Shown here one piece after another: positions 49,939 to 61,780 of a stretch of DNA of 64,000 nt. The DNA is from Notospermus geniculatus (lineage: Eukaryota; Nemertea; Pilidiophora; Heteronemertea; Lineidae). The stretch spans positions 78,334-142,333 of the forward strand of contig NMRB01000732.1 of assembly GCA_002633025.1 (NCBI GenBank), given 5' to 3'. The stretch's first letter is position 1. Every line of letters starts with the position of its first letter. The notes beneath the pieces were generated by a model that worked only from the letters and a program-made list of their open reading frames with translations, was not told the DNA's origin and made no database searches. Position numbers and translations under genes: made by a program.

Positions 49939-51783
49939 GATTCTCGGAGAATTTGAATACGTTGGAGAAGATTCCATCTCTTGATGGAGAGAGCTAACTA
50001 GAAACAAACACTAACGAGAAAGGCGTGCCTCTCCCTCCCACCTCCTTCTTCCTATTGATTCTTAATGTGTTCATAATAGAACTCCTTCATCTTTCGCTTC
50101 GTTAGGTTTTAATGCTCAATGTGACCCATGCCGCGCGGCCCGGGGCGCTAGCTCCCTGATGAGGAGTCGTCAAAGCTTCGGCCCCTAGCCAAGCGAATCT
50201 GTCGCCAATTTGTTACCAGATAAGAGGAAGGGATGCAGAAGGGTGAGGGGTACCCTACCATGGTGCTGGTGATGAATTACAAACTCTGAAAAACTTCAAT
50301 ACGAAGGGTATATTGATGTCAAAACTCTCCCTCCATGACGATGGCCGTGCATGGTGCTTGTGTCCACGTTACCCTGTCTTACAGGAGGCTTGTTACCACT
50401 ACCTTGACGAAAAAAGCAGCTTTGTAACTTATTGCTTATTGCTTGATCACAGGCAATTTTTGTTGGCCGTTGGAATTGTGGCTAAACCCAATTTGCAGGC
50501 GGCATATAGGAGACAAGTTGCAGTGGGTTTAATCACGCCAGCATCCAATAGGTCCGCAGGATTTTGTAGGCCCCATATTCTCAGGCACTTTTAGACAAAC
50601 ACCAATCCTTCTGTATCCTCATATCATCAGCATGATAAGACAGGAAGTGGTAGAGGTCTTAACTAGTTAGCCAAAGCGAGTAACACCGCCTCACGTTTCG
50701 CTAACCTCCCCTTGATTTCGTTCAATTTTAATTCAATTGTCTTCAAACGAACCAAGCGCGTACAACTCGCCGCACTTGGTTGCGATTTTTCTGCCTGTTT
50801 TGGCCGCTCCTAAGAAATCTCCGCATTTGCGCCTGCTTGGTAAATTGGATTTTCCACCGTCTGATAAAACCGGTGATTTGGCCATGGCTAAAGCTTCTCT
50901 GATGTCAGTTGTGTAGAGAGAACAAGACAGCCACATCATCATCTTTCTTAAGTAGCTTTAACTCTTTGAGAACTGATGGAATCTGAAGAGAAAAAAAGAG
51001 GTTTGAAATCGCTCTTTTAAATGTGAAAGATCCGTGAGTATCTGGCCTACTTTTCCGCACAGAGTTATTCGCCCCTTCTCGAATCCTTCTTTTACTCTCT
51101 ATCACCTCATTCGTATGTCTGCCTTCGTCCACCTTTTCCCCTGATTGGCCATCCCAGTCCTGCTAGGCCCTGATGAGTATCTGTCTTACCACACCCCGAC
51201 GTGTCCGGACTAGGCCCTCTCCTTGTCGTTCCACGTACAGAGACCATGCGGTGGTATTTCACTAACCGCAAAGACAGGGGCCTATTGCTTCAAATCAGGC
51301 ACTCATCGTCATTCACATGCCTCATTCTCCTGTCTTCGCTGGTCTTGAGAAAGGAAAACAGGTTGCTATGATCCCAGCCGACCCTTGAAGATCCGTGCAG
51401 AGGTCGGTGCTACAAAACGCCACCTGGAGTTTTTCTGCAGAACTGACGTCGCGCGGTCGGCCGTGCTGACCGTATGGCTGTCGTGTTTCACCCTTGATGA
51501 AAGGACTGAAAGCTGGACACTTCCTCCTGAAAGGTCCTTTCGACACTCTACTTCTACGAATTCTGGTCTGTCGGGGAGTGGATACAAAGATTGCAAGTCA
51601 TAGGACCTAAAAGTAAGGGAATGGCTGTCCTTTCTTGGGGAGTTCAGGTCCCATATAGCCAGGAGTGATGTTTTGGTCAACCATTTCAAGTCTGTTCCTC
51701 TGATTACCATTTCTACGAATACAGTCCCATCGGCTGACAATCGTGTCTAACTCTTCGGGAAAAAGCCCCGTGAACTCCTTCCT
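49939..51783. other. No supported gene
   Basis: One 124-codon open frame exists on the minus strand at 51,366-51,740 without recognisable domain. Nothing else supports coding. Confidence 0.4.
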
Positions 51784-52148
51784 GGGCCCGTATTCTAGGA
51801 CGTTAAGGGCGACATTAAGTCAACCTTTATACATGTAGCTAAGTTTAATTTCAAGAGAACCAACCTTTATCTCGGGCAAAGGACGCCTTTAGGTACCTTC
51901 CATTAGCAAAGGTTAGGTCGTTTCAAGAACCTTCCTTCATTACAGGAAATGCTTTATTTTGCCTTAAGGAGGCCTTTAAACGTGTTTTGGTCTGTAATAT
52001 CCAACTTCGTGGTTGAGGACGACCTTACATAAGGGAAATTGTGGTTCTTTGGTAAAGGACTCGTTAGCAAAGTACCTCGTCAGTAAAGGAAGCCTCTATA
52101 AAGGTCTACTTTAGGCCTATTTTAAAGGAGGGTTTTCGAATACGGGCC
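51784..52148. mobile_element. Harbinger-like MITE, GGGCCRTATTC family, copy 6 (longer)
   Basis: 365 bp; ends GGGCCCGTATTC and inverse. The inside is rich in short imperfect repeats of CTTTA/AAAGG words. The target-site duplication is not exact. Confidence 0.5.
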
Positions 52149-55073
52149 TTGACATGCCTGACTGGCAGGACCCATGGTCACCGAGTTTGTTGTGGGACTA
52201 GCCTTAAGTTTGAAGGCCATAACTCGGCTGCATGCTGATATCGGCAGCCTTACATATCGAGTTGATGATATCAATATCTTCAGGCCAATCATGCATGAAA
52301 AATACAAATTTCACAAGTGCGTGTGGCGGAAAAAAGATAATCATATTTGATAATATTTGCTCCCTGTTTGAGGATTCCGAGTTTTGCCGGTGGCGACATT
52401 TGGCCACGTGCTTGGTCATCATCAGTCGACATTCATGCCTGGTTAAGAGGAATAATTGTACCTCACCGTCGACCTAACTTACCAAATATCTATCAGGAAA
52501 TTTGAAAAGCCAAATATTGCGCCATGAAATTAGGTTATTGTGAGCAGGCTCTTAAGCGGTACACAGAGTAGAAGTTTTGATTGCATGCCTTGGGGGAACC
52601 CGCCGATTTTCGCCTCTGGCACAGATCTCTGCTTTCCCGAGAGATTGGTTTAATTCAGATATTTGCATGGTCGTGATCCGGCCTCGGGACATATGGAGAT
52701 TTCTGGACAGATTTCTCGTTTTCACTCCTCACAGGAAAAAACAGCAAAATTGACTGAAATTCAATAAACTTTCCATAGAAGTGGTAATCTGATTGGTTCA
52801 TGTGAAGTCACGTGATGATCTCCGAGGTCAGTTCGTTCATTCAGAGTCACGAGGTCTTATTTCCGGTTCCGCTCGTCATTAGTGACCTTCAAAGGTCATT
52901 GAATGTTGTTTTACGTTTAAAAGCATCATCTCTAGGTGATCGGTGATCTATAGCACTCGCCTACCGTTAACGGACACAAAAGTTTGGGAATCATTGGCGA
53001 CAAGGCTGAGGGGGATTCGAACCCGGATTCACCAAGATTACAGCTCTGGCGATATAAACAATCCACAAAAACTGACCCGGGAAGACTCGGTTCTAAAGTT
53101 TTAGTCTTGGTCCATCTGTTCCCCCTGCAGCCATACAACTTACACGCCCATCATCATTGACGTGGACACTTTAATAAGGGGATATTCCCAGCTCTTACAC
53201 CGGCGTGGACGTTAGAAATGTACTGTACCATTCCAATGAGATTTTTCTGGCAATGATATGCGGGACTGACGGCAGTGATCGATCGAGGCTCCACCCACAG
53301 AGATCTGCTTGTATTGATATTGAATAAACGTGGCCAATCTAACCGCCTTCTCAACCGAGCCTCAACAAACATCAGATCTGCATCTCATTACATCACACAA
53401 GAGTAGCATTATGAGAGGCTGGATGCGTCATCTCTCCATCCGCATCATTGTTGCGAAGGACACATTATGCAGACTCAGAAACTGGACCCTGCTGCAAGTA
53501 TTATGGAGGTTATCAAGGTCGATCTTACCAAATGCTTTAACTTCATAATTCGTGGGAAATCGTTCTACAGGATGTCCCAAAATAGATGTTACCCGTCAAC
53601 GAATGAGAAGATTTTTTCAGTAACTTTCGAACAGAATCTATAGGCCTACCAGGAACAAATTCACAAGTGTTGCTTGACAACTCATTCTATGCCCCGTCTT
53701 CATCAACACAGATCATGAAATAGGTAATCGGTCCTGTCAAAATGTTCTTTCGGTGAAGATCGAAGTTCTTTATCATTCGATCTCGAAGGCTCTTCGTCGA
53801 TTTCATGTAAAAATTTCAACCTCAAATTATCCAAATGACACAAGCTCAGTTCACCAGTTCCTCCATAATCCCGAAGATTCGTTCAGCAGTAATCAAGTTG
53901 TAAGTTTGTGTCGGTGGCAAAACAACATTCAAATGAAACCACTGTTGCCATTTTTTGACGGCGACTTTCTGTTCTCATTTCCACCTCACGGGAAGTGTTT
54001 TCCCTCACAGAAATAAACATCAGATGACGAGGGTTAACGCGGGAATATCTATTCCAAGACGACTAATTTCTGGTGACAGAAGAAGGCCAATCCTTGTCAT
54101 GTTGATGTTGTCACCATGTATTACTCATCCGTGGTGTCCCTTGGCGAAAGCCGAGCAATCCGTGGCCCGTTAACAAAGGGTGGCAGACCGAGAAAGATTG
54201 GCGGCAACTGTGCCCCGGGCCAAAACCAACTCACAGGAGCAAACTGATCAAGAATGATATTAAGCTTCATCAAGAGATGCCTTGATTCTGAGGCAGGTGA
54301 CACATGCTCACATAATTCATCTCGGAGTATATTCAGGGATCTCGGCACAAATCAACATGGTGACCAGAATTATATCATCCTTGATACTGTCCTTGGAATA
54401 AGTAGTGTTTTTCCCGGATGACAGACTTGAATTGGAAGCCATTCCAGCAGGTAACGAACAACAAAGGGAACAAAACGGGGGGGGGGGNTGTTGCACAACA
54501 CTTGGCCAATATTTTAGCCTGTTAGCTCTTTCCAGTCATGACTTCTCCGATCGCTAGGCCTTTTAAAGCACTTCTTTAGTTTGAAACTTGTCATGCTTGT
54601 GTCGTGATACTTTGATATTATCACGATCATAAAAACTTCACTAAATTTACTTGAACTTGAAGTTAAGTGCTACAAACTGCACGAACACCAGTTATTTTCC
54701 AAGAGTTGTTTAACATCCGAGGGGCATTCAACTTTATTCATTTGATTTCAAGGTCACAGTTTGTTTCTCAAGGACCCTTTTCACTTTCTTTGATTTGAAA
54801 TTAAAACTGCTCACGCAATCGTGTGGATAATAACTGAGTGGGGAGATGTTATCTGATATCGTGAAGTGAGATTAGTTATTGCTTCATCTGATTCAAACAA
54901 TTGATGAATTCTGTGCCAACCTGTTCAGCAAAAGCAATGTTGGAGCAAAAATATCAGTGCTTCCCGTATGGATTTGTCAATGGATGTGTGGATATTGAGC
55001 TGGTCAGATCCTAGAGTGAGTTTTGGTAGTCGCCCGGATAGACCTATTTTCACGATTACGTTACGGTTTTCTG
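52149..55073. other. No supported gene
   Basis: B-box-like GGGTTCGAATCC on the minus strand at about 53,014-53,027 suggests a worn tRNA-derived element. A G run and a single N (54,488) mark a weak assembly spot. Otherwise nothing. Confidence 0.4.
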
Positions 55074-55232
55074 TTAGGGAGGTTTAGAAATCAAACGATA
55101 AACGTAAACGTTAACGACAACGTTATTTTTGTACCGAAAATGCAATATAAAATCTGATGAATGTGTGTTATGAAAAATAATGTTGTCGTAAAGTTTACGT
55201 TTATCGTTTGATTTGTAAACCTCCCTATTTTC
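55074..55232. mobile_element. Fold-back element, TAGGGAGGTTT ends, likely 8-bp target duplication
   Basis: 159 bp with arms of about 55 bp (ATCAAACGATAAACGTAAAC and inverse). Flanks read TTTTCTGT and TTTTCTGA, an eight-base duplication with one change. Confidence 0.75.
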
Positions 55233-55965
55233 TGACGATTCCCGAACAATACGAACAACAAATAAACGTAGGCGTTGGGCTTACTGGCGGTTGCGAAAAC
55301 TCACTACTATCTTGGGCGGATACGGACGAACTGGGGATTTGAGGGGCGAAATCTCCAGATAAGAATAGAGGGATACATCAGAGTTTGTGGAGGAGAAAGC
55401 TCGAAAAACAATGGCTGCTGAGGCTGTGGTGAATTTGGCGCTCTAACCAACCCTCGCATTACTTGGCGTAGTAACACCAAATATACATGTAAATGGACAG
55501 CGTAAAGAGTTCGAACACCAACAAATTTTACCAAGTATCGTCATTTTTCACGAGTCATTATCATCAGGAAACAAGGAATCCCTGGCTATTAATACCAATC
55601 CTTGCACTACAAACCTCGTCTACAGGTTCCAGTATAGCGAGGTTGGATCAATTACGCAACATCGTTTTGAAGTCGGATCCAATTATTACGATCAAAATTA
55701 TATTTCTTTTGATTAATTTCGTGAGGTTTTTCTTTCAGATGTGGTTGTGGAGGTTTTACAAGTGCGTGCCTATTATCAAAACGATGCCCAATGTAATCAG
55801 AGAAGCAGACGATGTTTCGCATAAGAACATCGACAACACGTCAGGTACAAAAAGCTTCCCGCAAACTGAGCATGAGATACTTATGGTTTTATAATGATGG
55901 CATGTTGACTTGTCACGAAACGAAAATCAACGCGGGCGAAATGTGACGGCGTTCACTGGTTCAGA

Positions 55966-56082
55966 NNNNNNNNNNNNNNNNNNNNNNNNNNNNNNNNNNN
56001 NNNNNNNNNNNNNNNNNNNNNNNNNNNNNNNNNNNNNNNNNNNNNNNNNNNNNNNNNNNNNNNNNNNNNNNNNNNNNNNNNN
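55966..56082. other. Assembly gap (117 N)
   Basis: A run of N followed by a C run of 14, a typical sequencing stop. Confidence 0.99.
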
Positions 56083-58861
56083 CCCCCCCCCCCCCCATAT
56101 CTGCTGCGCAATTCCCCAACTAAACAGAGAGTTGCGCGATGTGCAATTGAGGTCTGAAATGAGCATAGGCATCGTGCGGCTACAGTCATCTTGATCGGTA
56201 GGTTGACCGCCAAGATGCATCGGACAAACTTGAAGTTGACATCAGACATGGAAAGTGGAGTGGGTAGATCTCTATTCTTTTGCTAGAAAGATTTTGTCGG
56301 CCTAGAATCTTTCAATCTTTTCAATATCTCTTCAGTCTTTCACACATCTTTGTGTGTTTTGATACCACAACGGGTGTCAACCCCTCTAGTCTTGCTTGTG
56401 TCTTTGATAGTTATGCGACACGCACCATTTTGAACAGAACATTCTCGTATACAAGTCAAAAATTCGTTTCAACTTAAAGTTCAACAAAGTCACGTGAATT
56501 TGAATCACGCTCACGTGTCAAAGATATCAAAATGCTCGTCACCCAGCGGAGAAAAACTCACAAAAAACCTTTGCCAGGATTGCCAGCCATTTCAAAATTC
56601 CACTTTCAAATGACATCAAATGCGAGGCCTATCTTCTTAGATAGAGATACAAGTCGGTGGATTACAATAATTTAACATTAGCAACCCCCGAGGACACAAA
56701 AAACGCTGCTGATCATTTCGAATCGCTGACTTCACGCTACGATCAAACGAGGAAAATATAATTTGATTAAAGAAGATTCTTGGCTTTCGAGGCAGGTTTG
56801 AAGAGTTGAAAGGACGCCGCTTTAGAAGTGGTCTACTGGAGGTGAGAAAAGGTCTTCATAAAGCACTTGAAAGAACTTCTCTGGTTCGGGCAGGAGAAAG
56901 ATATTTAAGAAGTCGCCAGAAAAACAAAGGACAGTTCACAATTTGCAATAGTAAGTTCTCTAGAATGTGAATTTGGCATTGCTAAACTGCACATTTCGAT
57001 TGTATTTGCCCCTCACGTATTCCATCGCATGGGACAGTAAGCTGTGGTGCCTTGTACCTTGTGCCTTTACAGGTGCAAGTAAAAGACCCCATCCAAGTGA
57101 GGAACATGAGTAACTTGAGATGGCTCTACTTGGCAAATGAGGCTATGACTTCGGCACTGACGGAAACATGCTGATAATATAACATAAAGTCCGACCCCCT
57201 CAGGCACTTTCTAGAGATCCCAAAAGTGAAATATACAAATACAATACAATAATGCATATTCCAAATGAATGGCAAGGAGGGTATGGGTGTCCAAGATAGG
57301 TCAGAGTGGGTCACGTAAAATGTCTTCTCACTGCAACTGAGTAAAGTGATGTCATCTTATTCACTTGACGGCTCTTAGGGATGATGCTATCATTATCACA
57401 GAAATGAAGGCATATTTTTTACTCCGATCACAGCAGCTTAAACGATTACATAATTAAATCCATGTTAAATCTTACATTTTACCATTAGTCATGAAAGTCG
57501 TTTCATTATCGTCCAAAGATTCACCAAAATTCAATCAGATATTCAATCTATGTCATAGTTTTCTCAGGACCAAAGTGATTAACTTCCCTAATAGAAAATG
57601 ATAAATTAACTTTCTTGCAATTTATGATATAATGAACCATTTTGCTGGCAGTTTGCTTGGGTAGGTTCTATAATGAAATACTCTATCATTGTATCAGTAT
57701 GTGGAGATATGATAGAGGTATGATGATATTGAACGATGGCAGAAAAAAACATGTAGATTCGTTCATTTTGTTTAACGGCAGGGATATGTATGATGAGATC
57801 GATCAGAAAAAAAGTGACGGTGGTTTTCTCATTTTTGGTTTCATTTGCCAGAAATCGTTTTGCGCTATAGGACCGTTGTCTTGTATTACGCCTGTTCAAT
57901 GGTCAAAGTTTAGAGGAAATGTTCCGAATATGCTTTGATTGTTTGAAAACCGTGGGCGCTGACTTGGCATATCCAGACAGTTTGTCAAAAACTGACAAAA
58001 AGTGGTTCAGCTCCAATGAAAGGAACTCTGGTTCCTTCTGTAAACCATTCCCTCATCGTATGTACGATTACTCATTTAAAAATCGTTTCTTGTAATTGAA
58101 AAAATGATGACGCAGAATTAGAAAACATAATGTCACTAGATTACTTCTGGGCATCGATAGATTTCAGCCACTGAGGTCCACCATGACACTCCTAAGAGAT
58201 AAGTCAGCCAATTTAGTCATATTAATTGTCGCCCAGAACGGGTCCAGGGGTCAGTCGTTGACGATCGAGTCCTAATTCCTACCCCAAGCTACCTTATTCT
58301 TTTACATCTCTGGGTCAACTGGTTCCGAGTTTGCCTGTAGCCGCCGGCGATTATTAGCGAGTGAATTCCAACCGACCATGCATTTATGTATATGTGGTAA
58401 CTAAACCAGCACAACAGCGCACAAGGCGATGTTGAATAACCACAGAGGGTGGAAAGACTATCTCAACAAGAACCTCGCTCGGATTATCATTTCATAATTC
58501 TAAATCACATTATCATGTCATTATGGTCGTTCTTATAAGGTGGATAATATAATTTTATATGGAAAATATCCCATCATCTGGTGACAAAGCGCGGACCACC
58601 GTGAGGCTGGCTGTTACTGATGGACGATACCAATTGGCTTGATTCTATTCTGGCCATGAAAATGATCTGTTTGTCTCCCGGTAACATCTGACGGTTAACT
58701 GACTCTGGTCAAGTGTGTTATGTGCTTTATGTCAAATTGTTGAGTTGTACGTACAATGTCTTATGAAGGCTTTTCTTGAGCACATGCGTGATGAAATGGA
58801 ACCTGTTAAACTGCGGTCCTTGAGATGCATCGATAAAGTCATTTCAATTTGACAGGCTGCA
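56083..58861. other. No supported gene
   Basis: Holds the second copy of the dispersed repeat (57,028-57,175). No exons are recognisable. Confidence 0.45.
57028..57175. repeat. Dispersed repeat shared with 32,672-32,830
   Basis: Same order of words as the left copy (CATGGGACAGTAAGCTGTG, CCCCATCCAAGTGAGGAACA, CTTGAGATGG). It demonstrates a common genome of origin for the two halves of the window. Confidence 0.7.
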
Positions 58862-58869
58862 GCTTGACG

Positions 58870-59345
58870 CACAGGGACTTGACGCGAGATAGTAAAAGCT
58901 TGGAGGAATTATACTGACAGTAGGCCTATAATTCCTCCAAGGTAAAAGCTTGGGTTATAACCCTAACCCTAACCCTATCTAGGGTTTTCACCTTCATTTA
59001 GGGTTATACTTAGGGTTACAACCCTCAACTAGGGTTAGGGTTAGGGTTAAACACACAAAAAATAAAAATCCCCCTAGGTATATATACCCCAGGGGGATTT
59101 TTATTTTTTGTGTTTAACCCTAACCCTAACCCTAGTTGAGGGTTGTAACCCTAAATATAACCCTAAATGAAGGTGAAAACCCTAGTATATATACCTAGGG
59201 GGATTTTTATTTTTTCGTGTTTAACCCTAACCCTAACCCTAGTTGAGGGTTGTAACCCTAAATATAACCCTAAATGAAGGTGAAAACCCTAGATAGGGTT
59301 AGGGTTATAACCCTAGCTTTTACTATCTCGCGACAAGTCCCTGTG
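58870..59345. mobile_element. 476-bp fold-back element carrying telomere-type repeats
   Basis: The ends CACAGGGACTTG plus GCGAGATAGTAAAAGCT are inverted copies with one or two changes. GCTTGACG flanks both sides (58,862-58,869 and 59,346-59,353). The arms contain blocks of three to four CCCTAA units and singles (CCCTAAAT, TAGGGTTT) in mirrored order; the right arm has a second direct copy of its inner block. A 41-base hairpin (GGAGGAATTAT / inverse) is inserted in the left arm only, near 58,901-58,941. Confidence 0.88.
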
Positions 59346-59634
59346 GCTTGACGTAAAGTTTTCTAAGATCACGCCAAACGTATCTGAACAGCGTTTCACC
59401 AACTGTCCGCACATATTTATGATCTGGGTAACGGCAAAATTGCAACCTGACTTTAAGTTGTCGGGACGGTTGGCACCGCCCGAATCGGCTTCACGGCACC
59501 GTCAGGAAACCTTCCGCAGCTGACATCAAAGTCTCCAGACAAAAACGAAAGTTCGATGATGTTCCTCTACTCTGCAGAGGAATTTCCGACAGTCACCCCG
59601 TCCCAGGGACCGGATGCAAGGGTGACTGATGTTT

Positions 59635-60016
59635 TCCATCCCTGACTTTGCTGTCTTTCCGACACCTCTCCGAACATAGCCCTGTTAGGAACCCAGGACT
59701 TTGCTCTCTTTCCCGACACCTCTCCGAACATAGCCCTTAGAACAACCCAGGACTTTGCTGTCTTTCCCGACACCTCTCCGAACATAGCCCTAGAACAATC
59801 CAGGACTTTACTGTCTTTCCCGACACCTCTCCGAACATAGCCTTAGAACAACCCAGGACTTTGCTGTCTTTCCCGACACCTCTCCGAACATAGCCTTAGA
59901 ACAACCCAGGACTTTGCTGTCTTTCCCGACACCTCTCCACACATAGCCCTATTAGGAAACCAGGACTTTGCTCTCTTTCCCGACACCTCTCCGCACATAG
60001 CCCTAGAACAATCCAG
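59635..60016. repeat. Minisatellite, about 54-bp unit, seven copies
   Basis: The unit is built of CCAGGACTTTGCTGTCTTTC, CCGACACCTCTCCGAACATA and GCCCTAGAACAA. Two copies carry GTTAGGAAC or ATTAGGAAA variants in place of AGAACAA, giving an ordered pattern of variant units. Confidence 0.9.
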
Positions 60017-61780
60017 TTAGATGTCTGCTAACGTGATTTCATGATCTCATTTTCGACATCGACACACTCATTAGCTTCTGTAATCACCACTGATTGCGTC
60101 CCGTGATTAAACTAGGCTCGTTTACTCCAATAATTTCTCGTTAGTCGATTCAAATCTAGCGTTAAACGACCGTACCCGGTCACCGGAGGCGGGATGATGC
60201 CTTTGTTGTGGGGAGCGGACGCGACGAGAAAGAAAAAAACACGGGGAATTTGTGCAAAGAACTTTCGTTTGCTGAAGGTTGTAAAACTTTCGCGGGTGAG
60301 TGAAAACTGTTCAATATGCACTTTGTATCAAGGCGGGTGTCATTCTCTAACACCCCATCTCTGCGTCCGGATCGAACCCCGCACCTCCCGCAAAATTGAT
60401 AGACTAGAGCTATTGTTGGTCTTCCGGAAAGAGACGTAAGACCTTGTTGTCTTCACCGGCAAGGAAGATTCAAGGTCCCCACGGGGAAAATGTGACACCC
60501 ACCTAACGTCGACTTCTCGTCTGAATAAAGGTCGAAAACGAATTGAACCTTTCATTTTAAGGGTTCTCGAACCCTTCATTTAAGGATCATAGACTGTTTT
60601 GAAAGCACTGCAAACTTACATGCTGATGGAGCGAACCGTTAGTACCCTATACCCGGACAGAAATGAAATATTTTATTTTGAAATCCAAGGTATATTGATC
60701 TTGGATAGTTGCTGAAGCTGATGTGAATGTGTATGAAATCGAGCCGTAAACCATGAACGGCGGAAATCCAACAAGTGACGGGCCAAAATAAGTTCAAATA
60801 TGCAACGTAAGCTGTGTTTTGATTCACAATTTACAAAAGTTTTCGTTGAAAAAAATTGGCCCCGAAACGAGAGTTTGTGATACGTCATGGAGTCGGCTGG
60901 TGAATTTCACTTTAGATATCAAAAACTAAGCTGGTGACGAAATGCGGGTAATTCCATCGAAAACTTGAAGTATTTTTACATGAATCAGCAGATTTTGGGG
61001 TATTTCGATGAGATCATTTCATTTCATTGTCTTGTTTTTGCTGGCTTCTCCTCCGCATCACCGACATGAAATCAACAATAGCAGGCATTAACGAATCCCC
61101 TACTAACGAAGCCAAATCATCACCATTTAATAAATCTCTGGCATAACAAATTTCATTATTAGAAATAAACTAAAGTCGTGGGCCAATGAATTAAATCACA
61201 TGTGTAATAAACTAGTTTAAAGATGATAAACTAAATCGAAAATCTAGTTGCTGGGGTCAGGAACACGATTTTCCGCAGCGTGGCGCTAAATAGGAATTGT
61301 TGGAAAAACATGGGACCTACCTTTGAAAGACGAATCACTTGCCTGGTTCGTTTCTGAGATTAGGACAATCAGGTAAACAGCCTCCAATGGCGGAGGTAAC
61401 ATCTTCCTGCAGAGCTGTGCACTGATTCGTCAGCAAAGTTTGGGAAAAACTTTAGGATAACGAAGTTTCTGTCATTAGGGCTGGGGTTTATTGGGCGGCG
61501 GGTTGGCGAATTACTGGCATAATGAGACGACGGTTTTGAGAGGTGAACGCGCAGTCGCCGCAGGCGAAAATCAAAGCTGGGGATGCGTAACTTCGTCAGG
61601 GATGCTCGCAAGATATTGGTGGCATTTATCATCATGTTTGTGTGCATTATATACATCAAACGAGCAATTTAGCCCAAGCCCAGCCATCCTTAGTCGTGGT
61701 GTTATTCGATTTGTAAAGAAATTTGAAGTTAAATTGCAGAAAATTGGAACAATCAGGGATACTGTATAGCGGATCACGGT
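60017..61780. other. No supported gene
   Basis: A B-box-like sequence (GGGTTCGATCC, minus strand, about 60,368-60,378) hints at a tRNA-derived remnant. Nothing else was seen. Confidence 0.4.

Noticed and set aside
49580-50007. Poly-Leu, poly-Gln/Asn/Thr and poly-Cys open frames
   Set aside because: They come from the CAG/CAA triplet tract on both strands and have no flanking coding sequence or splice logic.
51366-51740. 124-codon open frame on the minus strand
   Set aside because: No domain, no conserved motif, no splice partner; it could be chance in a region of mixed composition.
55739-55844. Possible exon after a TTTTTCTTTCAG acceptor, ending near TCAG|GTACAA
   Set aside because: The frame is open and the splice signals are fair, but the 35 or so residues match no family I know and no phase-compatible neighbour exon was found.
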